A stretch of 64,000 nucleotides of DNA from Lacrimispora saccharolytica (GCA_021531795.1 JADYUL010000004.1:1-64000); one strand, 5' to 3'. Positions 43,079 through 52,526 are shown, counted from the first letter of the stretch. The notes: a model not told the origin generated them from the sequence alone. Numbers and translations: made by a program.

Positions 43079-45322
43079 ATGAATTCACAATCCTTTACCA
43101 AGGGTAGCAAAATATTCGTTGCATCTGACATAAACTTCACAATGGGTTTGATCATTTCCGGAAGAGTAGCTATTACTGTCGGCAATCATCAGATAGTGTT
43201 AAATCCCGGCGATATTGTCGGAGCTCTTGACTTTGCACAAAATACTTACAGTTTTGAGTATGTAGCGCTGTCAAGCGTCGAGATGATTCCGTACATCTTC
43301 AACGAACAGAAGGGTCTGTGGAGTCTCCTTCAGTCCGATGACAAGCTGCTTGGTCATCTCTTCCGTTCCTTCCGCGTACAGATTGGAGAACTTATCTCTC
43401 TGTATCTGTCGCTTAAGAATGACTACGATTCTCTCGGTGAGTTCGTTAATTCGTTGTCTAAACGGTATCTGGCCATGTGTCAGATTCTGCAGATCAAGCC
43501 TAAGCTACTGCCCGCTTCCGGCGACATTGTTCCCCTGTCCGGTCAGCTGCCCTTCTGGCTCACGGAGTATTATTCCTCGGTGAATGAACTCCTTAATGAA
43601 CCGAGCAGACTTTCAGCAGGCTTTGCCTTCGGCTTCCTTGCCAAGAGTGCCCAGGATATTGCCATACTGAATGGTCAGATAGGGTCCATGGCAGGCAATA
43701 TGGCAGGCTACTCTGCCCTGTTGATCAACGAGTCGGGTTTTGACTTCTATGATATTTATTCTCAGCTCTATTTCACGGCCAGGGACCTTGGCAACGACCC
43801 GGTCTTTGTCCTGAATACCCTTAATCAGATTCTGGCAAAAGTGCGAGAACTGGGTGTCTGCCCTGCGACGCTTATCGATGCCAGACAAAACGAATTCAAC
43901 AACCTGTCCATGCCAATGGTATCAAGTGTTGAATCCTCGGTATCCAATGCGGTAACCACGGCTAAGCTTTCCAATGCCGTTAATGAGATTCTGGAATTTG
44001 CTGATACCGTCAATTCAACCGCCGGAGAATTCAGACGCTGTATCGATGCCTACAGATCACTCGACAACAGAGACTCAGAATCCGCTGATGTTGTGGACCT
44101 GAAAAAGAGGCTCACTTCGCTATTTTACATTATCTACTCAGATGTGGTGACTAAGGCAATAAAGCAGGATACAGTGCCTGTGGTAATTAAGATGTTTATT
44201 AACTTCGGCTTCGTAGACGCCGAGCTTGCCGGAATGAACAATGCAATCGAGCTGTATGAGATAGCCGATAAGTTCAACGGCAACCCCTCGATGGGGATAT
44301 ACACTATGCTTGAGTGGTTCAAGGCCGTGTTTGAGGGGCGCAAGCTTCCAAGCCGTAATGAGTTTGCGGTTGATTACGCCAAGTATGTGAGGACGCTTGT
44401 TAAGGAAGGTCGTATCAGTATCGCTTCTGAGGAGGAAATGTTAACCAACGGTCGCGAGAAGATAATATACGAGCTCAACAACATGTTTAACAGTGTCAAC
44501 AGGATGACCTACGGACGACCTCACAGCTTCTGTCCCGTGCTTTCGGAGAGTAATCTCCTCAAAAACCCGAAGCAGCTGCTCAGTTCACCTGACAAGCTTC
44601 TTGACTGTATTAATTTCTATAAGGATATTGATTATTCGGTATTCTTCCATGAATATAATTTTGAGGATTACAAGTTTGGAATAAAGGAGACAGTCTACGC
44701 AGATATAAGACCGGACATCATTCTGACTCCCAATGTCGGTAACAGAGTGGTTCTGTGGCAGGAAATTGAGGGCATGAATCGCCGCTCTCCCGGCAGAGTC
44801 TGTATATCGGCTTTGTACGCCGACAACCTGAATCGAGGCATACTCCGTTCCTTCGCCGAATTCAGATGGGAGATGTGCAAGAGGGATAACGGCATGCGCT
44901 GGAGTGATGTTACCTCGCACTGTCTCACCGCTGAATACTATGACTACGCGCAGTTCTACAGTAAGAATAAGGAGCTGTCGATCGATGCAAAGGATAAGAT
45001 ACGCGAAAACTTAAAGAGGTGCCGGAATAACTATAAAGAATTGTTTATCAATGATTATATTAACTATATGATCTATGAGGTTCAGGGAAGTGTCAGACTC
45101 AACAAGGCGGTCCGGGATATATTGTTTAAGTTCGCCCCACCGTCTATGCCCTATAGGGAGAAGCTGGCTACCAACCAGTTATTTGACGAAGTCCTGCAGA
45201 AGATCCGGATTGAACAGGGTCAGGCTCTCCACCGTCTGGATGTGATCGAGACCAAGTATCGCCAGGCCGGCAAGGACATCCCCCGTGAAATCGAGCACAA
45301 GCGAGCTTATGTTACGAGGTAA
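43079..45322 (+). CDS. Large protein with cyclic-nucleotide-binding-like N-terminus
   Basis: A 747-residue soluble-looking protein that I cannot assign. Residues about 10-85 (SKIFVASDINFTMGLIISG, RVAITVGNHQIVLNPGDIVGALDF) read like the beta-roll of cyclic-nucleotide-binding (Crp-type) domains, but no DNA-binding helix-turn-helix follows. The rest is mostly helical with no recognised motif or membrane segment. The ATG at 43079 has GGAGG seven bases upstream; an in-frame ATG at 42956 lies before the promoter and is rejected. It is divergent from tetR and followed by a SEC-C protein gene with its own promoter. Confidence 0.75.
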   Translation: MNSQSFTKGSKIFVASDINFTMGLIISGRVAITVGNHQIVLNPGDIVGALDFAQNTYSFEYVALSSVEMIPYIFNEQKGLWSLLQSDDKLLGHLFRSFRVQIGELISLYLSLKNDYDSLGEFVNSLSKRYLAMCQILQIKPKLLPASGDIVPLSGQLPFWLTEYYSSVNELLNEPSRLSAGFAFGFLAKSAQDIAILNGQIGSMAGNMAGYSALLINESGFDFYDIYSQLYFTARDLGNDPVFVLNTLNQILAKVRELGVCPATLIDARQNEFNNLSMPMVSSVESSVSNAVTTAKLSNAVNEILEFADTVNSTAGEFRRCIDAYRSLDNRDSESADVVDLKKRLTSLFYIIYSDVVTKAIKQDTVPVVIKMFINFGFVDAELAGMNNAIELYEIADKFNGNPSMGIYTMLEWFKAVFEGRKLPSRNEFAVDYAKYVRTLVKEGRISIASEEEMLTNGREKIIYELNNMFNSVNRMTYGRPHSFCPVLSESNLLKNPKQLLSSPDKLLDCINFYKDIDYSVFFHEYNFEDYKFGIKETVYADIRPDIILTPNVGNRVVLWQEIEGMNRRSPGRVCISALYADNLNRGILRSFAEFRWEMCKRDNGMRWSDVTSHCLTAEYYDYAQFYSKNKELSIDAKDKIRENLKRCRNNYKELFINDYINYMIYEVQGSVRLNKAVRDILFKFAPPSMPYREKLATNQLFDEVLQKIRIEQGQALHRLDVIETKYRQAGKDIPREIEHKRAYVTR

Positions 45323-45329
45323 GCACTGC

Positions 45330-45357
45330 TTGACAAAATATATACATAAGATATACT
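45330..45357 (+). promoter_or_regulatory. Promoter of the SEC-C protein gene
   Basis: Consensus TTGACA (45330-45335), 16 bp, TATACT (45352-45357). Predicted start near 45364, with AATGGAGATAAT before the ATG at 45394. Confidence 0.72.
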
Positions 45358-45393
45358 GATTTAAGTTGATAAATACTGAAATGGAGATAATAT

Positions 45394-45903
45394 ATGGCAA
45401 AGACATTACTTGAGCAGTGGAGAGGCACTGCATATTCAGAAACAGCTAACAAGGGAGACCTTCAGAGACTTTGGGCTGATTATTTCGAGAAGGAGAAGAA
45501 CATCTATATCTCACTCTTATCAGAGCCTGATACAGAAGTAAAGGGCAGTGTTAAAGAGCTTGCAGAGAAGTACGGAGTATCCCTTATGATTATGGTTGGT
45601 TTCCTTGACGGAATCAATGACAGCCTTGTTGAAGCCAATCCTATCGAGGAGATGGATGAGGATACTGTAGTATCACTTAAGTTTGATAAGGAACTTCTCT
45701 ACAAGAACATGGTTGCAGCAGGTGCTGACTGGCTCTACTCTCTTGAACAGTGGAATGATATCTTCACTCCTGAGCGCCAAAAGGAATTATACAAGGAACA
45801 GAAACGTAGCACCACAATTGTTAATGAAGCAAAGGTATATCCTAACGACCCCTGCCCATGCGGAAGTGGTAAAAAATACAAGAAGTGTTGCGGCAAGAAC
45901 TAA
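45394..45903 (+). CDS. SEC-C motif protein
   Basis: A 169-residue protein whose last 20 or so residues ([19 protein letters not shown]) almost repeat the zinc-binding tail of the SecA encoded in this window. The remaining 140 residues are helical and acidic, with no recognised domain. In SecA the SEC-C tail binds zinc, SecB and ribosomes, so a ribosome- or translocation-linked role is possible but unproven. Own promoter and terminator-like hairpin. Confidence 0.85.
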   Translation: MAKTLLEQWRGTAYSETANKGDLQRLWADYFEKEKNIYISLLSEPDTEVKGSVKELAEKYGVSLMIMVGFLDGINDSLVEANPIEEMDEDTVVSLKFDKELLYKNMVAAGADWLYSLEQWNDIFTPERQKELYKEQKRSTTIVNEAKVYPNDPCPCGSGKKYKKCCGKN

Positions 45904-45917
45904 GCCGTCTAATCAAA

Positions 45918-45967
45918 AATACATCGGAACGCCATGAATCCAAGCGCTTCCGATGTATTCTTAAATT
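45918..45967 (+). terminator. Terminator of the SEC-C protein gene
   Basis: AATACATCGGAA (45918-45929) pairs with TTCCGATGTATT (45948-45959), 18-nt loop, followed by CTTAAATTT. A near-duplicate hairpin follows at 45981-46018. Confidence 0.7.
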
Positions 45968-45976
45968 TGTCATTTA

Positions 45977-46258
45977 TTAAACATCGGAAATATTATTTTC
46001 ATCCGATTCCGATGTATTTCCCCTCTTATCTATTGTAACACCTCCGAAAGAGGTATTTCGTTTGCTCCACCTGTCATAAAGGTAGATATTAATCCACAGC
46101 AATATGGGAATAACTATTGTAAGCCCAATGCTTGCCATGAAGTAGCGTCTCCAGTTGGGGATGTCAAGTACTGCAGTCACTAAAGTCAGTACATACATTA
46201 ATACAAGTACTATACCTCCGACAAGTGCCAGTATACGTCTGATTATTTCCCTTTTCAT
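45977..46258 (-). CDS. Small two-TM membrane protein, unknown function
   Basis: A 93-residue protein with a basic N-terminus, two hydrophobic segments (about 9-31 and 41-60) and a polar tail. I do not recognise the family. The ATG at 46258 follows the stop codon of the GGDEF/EAL gene by one base and has GGAGG six bases upstream, so translation is coupled to that gene. It may be a membrane partner of the c-di-GMP protein, but only gene order supports this. Confidence 0.65.
   Translation of the reverse strand: MKREIIRRILALVGGIVLVLMYVLTLVTAVLDIPNWRRYFMASIGLTIVIPILLWINIYLYDRWSKRNTSFGGVTIDKRGNTSESDENNISDV
45981..46018. repeat. Second hairpin with the same ACATCGGAA arms
   Basis: ACATCGGAA (45981-45989) and TTCCGATGT (46007-46015) repeat the arms of the neighbouring terminator, giving four copies of one 9-mer in about 100 bp. 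This copy lies inside the 3' end of the minus-strand 93-aa gene, where it encodes the C-terminal residues. On the minus strand no T run follows it directly, but the 45918-45959 hairpin comes next and could end that transcript. Confidence 0.6.
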
Positions 46259-46259
46259 A

Positions 46260-49200
46260 TCATACCTCCAAAAGCTCATTGAACTGCTCTATCGGAATAG
46301 GCTTTGAGTAGAAATAGCCCTGTGCATAATCACAGCCGACATCCTGAAGGAAGGCAACCTGTTCCTTGGTCTCAACACCCTCGCAAACTACAGACAGATT
46401 AAGTTTCTTGGCCATATCTATGACGCTTGGAATAATAATCTTCTCATCAGGATCGTTCTCGAAATCCTTAAGGAAGTCCTTATCAAGCTTAAGTACATCA
46501 AGCGGAAGCTTAGTCAGAACATTAAGGGAAGAATATCCCGACCCGAAATCATCCATAGATACCATTACACCAAGTTCTTCTCTAAGCTTCTTCATAAGGA
46601 CAATAGTATCGTCCATCTTATCGGAGAATACCGTCTCGGTAAGCTCAAACTCCAGATACTGCGGCGGAATCTTATACTTGGTCAGAAGAGACTTGATATA
46701 ATTAACAAGCTCATCAATAGACATCAGATGTACTCTGGATACATTGACAGATATCCTTACCACCTTCTTGCCCATATCCATTCTCTTACGAATATACTTA
46801 CATACCTCATCATAAACATAGAAATCCAGAAGAGTGATGCTCTTATTCTTCTCAAATACAGGAATGAAGTCATTGGGGAAGATAATCCTGCCATCCATCT
46901 TCTTCCATCTTATGAGAGCCTCTGCTCCGTCAATCTGATTGGTGCTCAAGTTGACCTTGGGCTGCATGTATACTACGAATTCATGATTGCGGAATGCATT
47001 CTCCATATCGCTTGCATACGCAATCTCACTCCTAAGCTCCTCACCCATCTCTTCACTGTAGATAATAACTCGTGGGCTATCCGGAAGCTTGGTTCTCTTA
47101 CGTGCGACATTGGCATTGGATATGATATTCTTAAGCGGAATCGGCTGTCCGCATATTGAGAAGATAGAAATACCCACATCCAGATAAAGCTTGCTGTCGA
47201 TATACTGCATCTGAACCCTGTCAGAGAAGTTCTTACCTTGCTGCTCAATATATTTCACCAGTTCTTCGTCTGTCATATCACCAACCTTGGCAAATACGAC
47301 AATATTATCAGAGAACACTCTGGAACCGTATATAAAGAAGGCCGACTGAAGCTGAAGTTCATCTGCCAGGTTCTTAAGAATGCTGTCACCGGTTTCATAG
47401 CCATAGGTCTCATTGACATATTTGAAATTACTGAAATCCATATAGATAAAGGCATATCTTCCGTGAGGTGCATTCTCTATATACTCTGTTGTCAGATTTA
47501 TGAACTTCTCATACATGAGCAGTCCCGTTACGGAATCATAGCCTGTCAGTCTCTCAACCGTATTGGAAGCATCCTCATAAGCCTTCATCTTAAGCAGGTA
47601 GCTGGATACAACATTGGTCACTGCCCGGATTACGGTAAGCTCCTCATTACTCCACTCTCTCACCTTATTGTAGTCCACAAAGCTGACATCTCCTGCAAAA
47701 TCACCCTTGTCATAGAAGGCGCATCCAACATAGGACATGACACCATCTGCAAGCAGTGACTGTCTGAGTACATTGCTCTGCGCTTCAGCCACATCATTAT
47801 ATACTATCATGTTATTGTTGTTTCTGAAGTTCTCAAGCATCATTGCCCACTGGGTAAGATTGAGTTCGACACCCTCTTCATTCATGTCCTTGTCTTCTTC
47901 GAAGCAACAGGCGTATATCATTCTGGTCTTTAATTCTTTACCTATTCTTACCCTGATTCCGATTCCGGACAGATCAAGTCTCTTGGCAACCTGACGAATC
48001 AGAAGATTGATAGCCGAGTCTGTGTCCTTCGATTCATCCATAAGCTTAAACGCAAGCTCAATAAGTGAATCCGAAGTACCCTCATCTCCTGTGATCAGGT
48101 GATTCAGACGATAGGCCTTCATATCTATTTTTCCATACTTATCTTCCTTATTCTCGTTATAGAAGCTGTATGAGTTCACGCCCTTTAGCTTGGCATAGGC
48201 CATGGCCTTCTCTGCCTTGTCAAACAACACATCAAAGTTATCTCCGTCAATGGGATAGATTGCCGCACCGATACCCACCGAGCTTCCAAAGCTTATCTCC
48301 TCACCGACATAGGTCTTACTGATTACCTTGTGAACTTCATTAATCTTCTTGACTATATCATCCAGACCGCCTACATGCTTCATGAGTATGACATACTCAT
48401 CCCTGCCGACACGACCCAGAATATCGGAAGAATAGAATATTCTGTCAAGATCCGACGCAATATTCTTCAGCACCTCATCACCGAAGGTCTTACCCATCTT
48501 GTCATTAAGAATGCCGAAGTTGTCCACATCCATCGTGATCAGAGCCGCAGTCTCCCGGTTATTATTATCCTTCTGTTCGCTCAGATAATCATTGATAAGT
48601 TCACGAACATAGTCATATTTATACAGCTTGGTAAGCGAGTCTCTCTTATTCTCATCCGCAGTTCTAAGCTCCAGTTTCTTGCGGTCATTGATGTTCTCAA
48701 GATATCCGATAACCTTGGCGGGATTGCCGTTATCATCCGCGATAATACTGCCTTTAACCCTGTACCAGATATAATCCGCATTGCGATCCCTGAGTCTCAT
48801 ATCATACTCAATATCGGCAACACCGTTCCTGCAGTCTTCAACAAATCTGTCAAGAATAGCAAAGTCCGCGAAGAGAACATACCTGTACTGCTTGGCACTC
48901 TCATGGAAATTGTCAATATATCTTACATTCTCGTAGCCTTCCTTGGATGCCCTTGCTGTCATGAATCTGTCCTCATTGACATCATATTCGAAGATACGTC
49001 CATTGGTAACAGAGATAAGATTAATTAGTTTGCGTCTCTCCTCCAGTACCTCACTGACTCTCTTATTCTTATTCTTCTCTATAACATATGATGCAGCAAC
49101 AATAAAAATCATTGCCGACAGAAGATACAGCAATGCCCCGAGTCTGGCATATAAATTACTAATGGGAATGTCGCTTACATAAGCGCTAACAAGATTAATT

Positions 49201-49391
49201 CCTGCCAGAATAACGGTACCTGCACAAGCCAGTACCGTATATCTCGAGGAATACAGAGAAATAGACAGTATTAAGAAAGGGATTGCAACAAGTACTATGC
49301 TGTCCTCCCTGACAAACCATACAACTATACCAAAAAGAACAAAATACAGAAAAAGCGCATAGTATTTTATTCTGTTGAAATAATTAAACAT
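46260..49391 (-). CDS. Membrane PAS/GGDEF/GAF/GGDEF/EAL c-di-GMP protein
   Basis: A 1043-residue signalling protein. About four hydrophobic segments (1-105) are followed by a PAS-like domain (about 125-238), GGDEF domain 1 (about 248-410), a GAF-like region (about 430-600), GGDEF-like domain 2 (about 610-770) and an EAL domain (about 785-1040). GGDEF 1 has GRDEY at 329-333 in place of GGDEF, possibly active. GGDEF 2 reads RVFSDNIVVF at that site and should be inactive. The EAL domain keeps GAEALIRW, ELTET, MDDFGSGYSSL and CEGVET, so c-di-GMP hydrolysis is likely. It may act as a phosphodiesterase controlled by membrane, PAS and GAF inputs. Confidence 0.92.
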   Translation of the reverse strand: MFNYFNRIKYYALFLYFVLFGIVVWFVREDSIVLVAIPFLILSISLYSSRYTVLACAGTVILAGINLVSAYVSDIPISNLYARLGALLYLLSAMIFIVAASYVIEKNKNKRVSEVLEERRKLINLISVTNGRIFEYDVNEDRFMTARASKEGYENVRYIDNFHESAKQYRYVLFADFAILDRFVEDCRNGVADIEYDMRLRDRNADYIWYRVKGSIIADDNGNPAKVIGYLENINDRKKLELRTADENKRDSLTKLYKYDYVRELINDYLSEQKDNNNRETAALITMDVDNFGILNDKMGKTFGDEVLKNIASDLDRIFYSSDILGRVGRDEYVILMKHVGGLDDIVKKINEVHKVISKTYVGEEISFGSSVGIGAAIYPIDGDNFDVLFDKAEKAMAYAKLKGVNSYSFYNENKEDKYGKIDMKAYRLNHLITGDEGTSDSLIELAFKLMDESKDTDSAINLLIRQVAKRLDLSGIGIRVRIGKELKTRMIYACCFEEDKDMNEEGVELNLTQWAMMLENFRNNNNMIVYNDVAEAQSNVLRQSLLADGVMSYVGCAFYDKGDFAGDVSFVDYNKVREWSNEELTVIRAVTNVVSSYLLKMKAYEDASNTVERLTGYDSVTGLLMYEKFINLTTEYIENAPHGRYAFIYMDFSNFKYVNETYGYETGDSILKNLADELQLQSAFFIYGSRVFSDNIVVFAKVGDMTDEELVKYIEQQGKNFSDRVQMQYIDSKLYLDVGISIFSICGQPIPLKNIISNANVARKRTKLPDSPRVIIYSEEMGEELRSEIAYASDMENAFRNHEFVVYMQPKVNLSTNQIDGAEALIRWKKMDGRIIFPNDFIPVFEKNKSITLLDFYVYDEVCKYIRKRMDMGKKVVRISVNVSRVHLMSIDELVNYIKSLLTKYKIPPQYLEFELTETVFSDKMDDTIVLMKKLREELGVMVSMDDFGSGYSSLNVLTKLPLDVLKLDKDFLKDFENDPDEKIIIPSVIDMAKKLNLSVVCEGVETKEQVAFLQDVGCDYAQGYFYSKPIPIEQFNELLEV

Positions 49392-49560
49392 GCAGTAACC
49401 CTAACCCATAAAATAATATATACATTTTACCATTATACGCGCTTGACTACCATGGTTCATAAGTACCACACAGACCAAACAGTACACGTCGCACACTGAC
49501 GCACAACGCTGTGCGGATGTTCATGTGAAAACGAGGAGATATCGCTTTTCTCTAAATTGA
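49392..49560. other. Non-coding gap upstream of the GGDEF/EAL gene
   Basis: No gene seen. On the minus strand a TATAAT lies at about 49432-49437 (CGCGTATAATGG), but no good -35 box sits at the right distance. A hairpin CGCACA-ACGC-TGTGCG occurs at 49500-49515. No c-di-GMP riboswitch is recognised. Confidence 0.4.
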
Positions 49561-49592
49561 CAAAAAAACAAGGAGCCTGACGGCTCCTTGTT
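49561..49592 (-). terminator. Terminator of purB-purA
   Basis: On the minus strand a perfect 11-bp stem AACAAGGAGCC/GGCTCCTTGTT with a 4-nt loop and a run of T, about 35 nt after the purA stop. Confidence 0.9.
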
Positions 49593-49629
49593 ATAAATAA
49601 TACAAACTATAAAACTGATAATTCATTAT

Positions 49630-50919
49630 TTACTTAAGCTTACTCTCTCTGTGAATGATATCATGTCGGCCGGGACCGTTGGATACCATGGTAATTGGGT
49701 ATCCAATCTGTTCCTCTATGAATTCAACATAGTTTTTGCAGTTAGCCGGAAGTTCTTCATAGTTCTTGATTCCTCTGATATCACACTTCCATCCCGGAAG
49801 CACCTTGATTACAGGCTTAGCCTTTTCAAGAAGTCTTGTAACAGGGAATTCTGTTGTAACCTCTCCGTCAATGTCATAGCCTACACAAACAGGAATCTCA
49901 TCAAGATAACCCAGTACATCAAGTACTGTGAAGGCCACGTCCGTGGTACCCTGCAATCTGCAGCCATACTTACTTGCTACACAGTCGAACCATCCCATTC
50001 TTCTGGGTCTTCCCGTAGTTGCACCGTACTCACCGCCGTCACCGCCTCTGCGACGAAGCTCATCTGCCTCTTCACCAAAAATCTCTGATACAAAGGCACC
50101 TGCACCTACTGCTGACGAATATGCCTTACATACCGTAACCACCTGCTTGATCTCATAGGGTGGGATTCCCGCACCTATGGCACCATAGGCAGCAAGTGTA
50201 GACGAAGATGTGACCATGGGATATATTCCATGATCAGGATCCTTAAGTGTTCCAAGCTGTCCCTCGAGAAGAACTGTCTTGTTCTCCTTAAGTGCCTGAT
50301 TAAGGAAAAGCGAAACATCACATACGTAAGGAGCAACCATATCCCTGTACTCATGAAGAGTATTCAGTATCTCCTTAGGATCCATCTTCGGCTTATGATA
50401 CATATGCTCGAAGAGGATGTTCTTCATCTCAACCACACGTTCAACCTTCTCAGCAAGGATATCCTCATCGAAAAGCTCACTGACCTGGAAACCGATCTTA
50501 GCGTATTTATCTGAATAGAACGGAGCAATTCCCGACTTGGTAGAGCCGAATGACTTGCCTCCAAGTCTCTCTTCCTCATACTGATCAAGCAGAATGTGAT
50601 AGGGCATCACAATCTGTGCTCTGTCAGATACAAGAATCTTGGGAGCAGGCACACCCTTATCAACAATTGATTTAATCTCATTGAAAAGAATGGGAATGTT
50701 GAGTGCCACACCATTACCGATGATACTGGTCGTATGTCCGTAGAATACTCCACTCGGAAGAGTGTGGAGTGCGAACTTACCGTAATCATTGACAATAGTA
50801 TGTCCTGCATTGGCACCACCCTGGAATCTTACGATGATATCGGCGCTCTCGGCAAGCATATCCGTGATCTTGCCCTTACCTTCATCACCCCAATTAGCTC
50901 CAACTACCGCTTTTACCAT
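49630..50919 (-). CDS. purA: Adenylosuccinate synthetase
   Basis: PurA joins IMP and aspartate with GTP to give adenylosuccinate. The 429-residue protein has the N-terminal GANWGDEGKGKITDML (about 6-21), NAGHTIV (about 37-43), LEGQLGTLKDPDHGIYP (about 215), TGRPRRMGWFDCV (about 300) and C-terminal YELPANCKNYVEFIEE blocks. In many family members the second block reads EGAQG-x-LLDID...YP; here it is EGQLGTLKDPDHG, a variant of that region. It follows purB by 26 nt and both steps of AMP synthesis share one operon. Confidence 0.95.
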   Translation of the reverse strand: MVKAVVGANWGDEGKGKITDMLAESADIIVRFQGGANAGHTIVNDYGKFALHTLPSGVFYGHTTSIIGNGVALNIPILFNEIKSIVDKGVPAPKILVSDRAQIVMPYHILLDQYEEERLGGKSFGSTKSGIAPFYSDKYAKIGFQVSELFDEDILAEKVERVVEMKNILFEHMYHKPKMDPKEILNTLHEYRDMVAPYVCDVSLFLNQALKENKTVLLEGQLGTLKDPDHGIYPMVTSSSTLAAYGAIGAGIPPYEIKQVVTVCKAYSSAVGAGAFVSEIFGEEADELRRRGGDGGEYGATTGRPRRMGWFDCVASKYGCRLQGTTDVAFTVLDVLGYLDEIPVCVGYDIDGEVTTEFPVTRLLEKAKPVIKVLPGWKCDIRGIKNYEELPANCKNYVEFIEEQIGYPITMVSNGPGRHDIIHRESKLK

Positions 50920-50945
50920 GTTAATCCTCCTACCAGTCTCACAGA

Positions 50946-52379
50946 CTAGACATTAATTTCTGCTTTTACACCAAGCAGTTCTTTATTATCATCCAGAATC
51001 GGATTGATTACATCTCTTAAGAATACTTCAACCTGTCTTGTGCTTCTGCCCACATATTTGGCAGGGTCCATACTCTCCTTAAGTTCCTCAAGAGTAAGTC
51101 CGAAGGCCTCATCTGCAGCAATGAGTTCAAGAAGATTGTTGTCCTTGCCCTCTTCCTTAACAGTCTTGCCCGCCTGCATTGAAAGTGTTCTTATTCTCTC
51201 ATGAAGCTCCTGACGGTCACCGCCTGCCTTAACGGCATCCATCATGATGTTCTCCGTTGCCATAAACGGAAGCTCTGCCATCATATGCTTACGGATAACC
51301 TCGGGATATACCACAAGACCATCTACGACATTTAAGCAGAGGTCAAGGATACCATCTATTGCAAGGAAACCTTCGGGAATTGAGAGTCTCTTGTTAGCCG
51401 AATCGTCAAGGGTTCTTTCAAACCACTGGGTTGCTGATGTGATTGCAGGATTGAGCGCATCCACAATAACATATCTTGACAGAGAAGCGATTCTCTCACT
51501 TCTCATGGGATTTCTCTTATAAGCCATGGCTGATGAACCAATCTGATTCTTCTCAAACGGCTCCTCAACCTCCTTAAGATGCTGAAGAAGTCTGATATCA
51601 TTGCTCATCTTGGTAGCAGACGCAGCAATACCCGCAAGAACATTGAGCACTCTGGTATCAACCTTACGTGAATAAGTCTGACCTGATACATATACACAGG
51701 AATCAAAGCCCATCTTCTTCGCAATCATCGGATCGATCTTATCTATAGTCTCCTGGTCACCGTTAAACAGTTCAAGGAAAGAAGCCTGGGTACCTGTGGT
51801 TCCCTTACTTCCAAGAAGCTTCATCGTTGAGAGTACATAGCATAAGTCCTCATAATCCATCATGAATTCCTGGAGCCAGAGTGTCGCTCTCTTTCCTACG
51901 GTTGTAGGCTGCGCAGGCTGGAAATGAGTGAAAGCAAGCGTCGGCTGTGCCTTATACTTATCAGCAAAAGAAGCAAGCTCTGCCATTACACTTACAAGTT
52001 TCTTCTTAACAAGATTGAGAGCCTCTGTCATAACGATGATGTCTGTATTGTCACCAACATAACAGCTTGTTGCTCCAAGATGAATGATTCCCTTTGCCTT
52101 GGGACACTGAACACCGTAAGCATAAACATGGCTCATAACATCATGTCTGACCAGTTTCTCGCGCTCCTTAGCAACATCATAATTGATATCGTCCTTGTGA
52201 GCCTTAAGTTCTTCTATCTGTTCATCAGTTATGTCAAGTCCAAGCTCCTTCTCCGTCTCGGCAAGAGCAATCCAAAGTCTTCTCCAGGTTCTGAACTTCT
52301 TATCAGGGGAGAAAATGTACTGCATCTCCTTGCTGGCATATCTTTCCGATAACGGACTGTTATAGCAATCTGTACTCAT
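50946..52379 (-). CDS. purB: Adenylosuccinate lyase
   Basis: PurB splits adenylosuccinate to AMP and fumarate, and SAICAR to AICAR. The 477-residue protein belongs to the fumarase/aspartase superfamily: GATSCYVGDNTDI (about 101-113), THFQPAQPTTVGKRA (about 156-170), and the flexible signature loop SSAMAYKRNPMRSERI (about 287-302). Length fits the longer eukaryote-like PurB form. It is behind a strong promoter and precedes purA. Confidence 0.95.
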   Translation of the reverse strand: MSTDCYNSPLSERYASKEMQYIFSPDKKFRTWRRLWIALAETEKELGLDITDEQIEELKAHKDDINYDVAKEREKLVRHDVMSHVYAYGVQCPKAKGIIHLGATSCYVGDNTDIIVMTEALNLVKKKLVSVMAELASFADKYKAQPTLAFTHFQPAQPTTVGKRATLWLQEFMMDYEDLCYVLSTMKLLGSKGTTGTQASFLELFNGDQETIDKIDPMIAKKMGFDSCVYVSGQTYSRKVDTRVLNVLAGIAASATKMSNDIRLLQHLKEVEEPFEKNQIGSSAMAYKRNPMRSERIASLSRYVIVDALNPAITSATQWFERTLDDSANKRLSIPEGFLAIDGILDLCLNVVDGLVVYPEVIRKHMMAELPFMATENIMMDAVKAGGDRQELHERIRTLSMQAGKTVKEEGKDNNLLELIAADEAFGLTLEELKESMDPAKYVGRSTRQVEVFLRDVINPILDDNKELLGVKAEINV

Positions 52380-52418
52380 ATTGATTCACCTTTCATCGTA
52401 TTCTCACAAACATTTTTA

Positions 52419-52447
52419 AGTATACGATACATAATATATTCTTTCAA
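52419..52447 (-). promoter_or_regulatory. Promoter of purB-purA
   Basis: On the minus strand TTGAAA (52447-52442), 17 bp, TATACT (52424-52419). Predicted start near 52412, about 33 nt before the purB ATG. No PurR box or purine riboswitch was recognised. Confidence 0.75.
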
Positions 52448-52526
52448 GTGCGACAGCTGGTATTTAGCCCCCGGGACCATAAAGAATTAACGTAGTGTAT
52501 CACCGCGATATAAACCCTCAAAGCCG

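Noticed and set aside
48330-49028. Plus-strand open frame of 232 codons opposite the GGDEF/EAL gene
   Set aside because: Antisense artefact with no supporting signals.
49392-49560. c-di-GMP riboswitch upstream of the GGDEF/EAL gene
   Set aside because: The GEMM core sequence is not found; only a simple hairpin is present.
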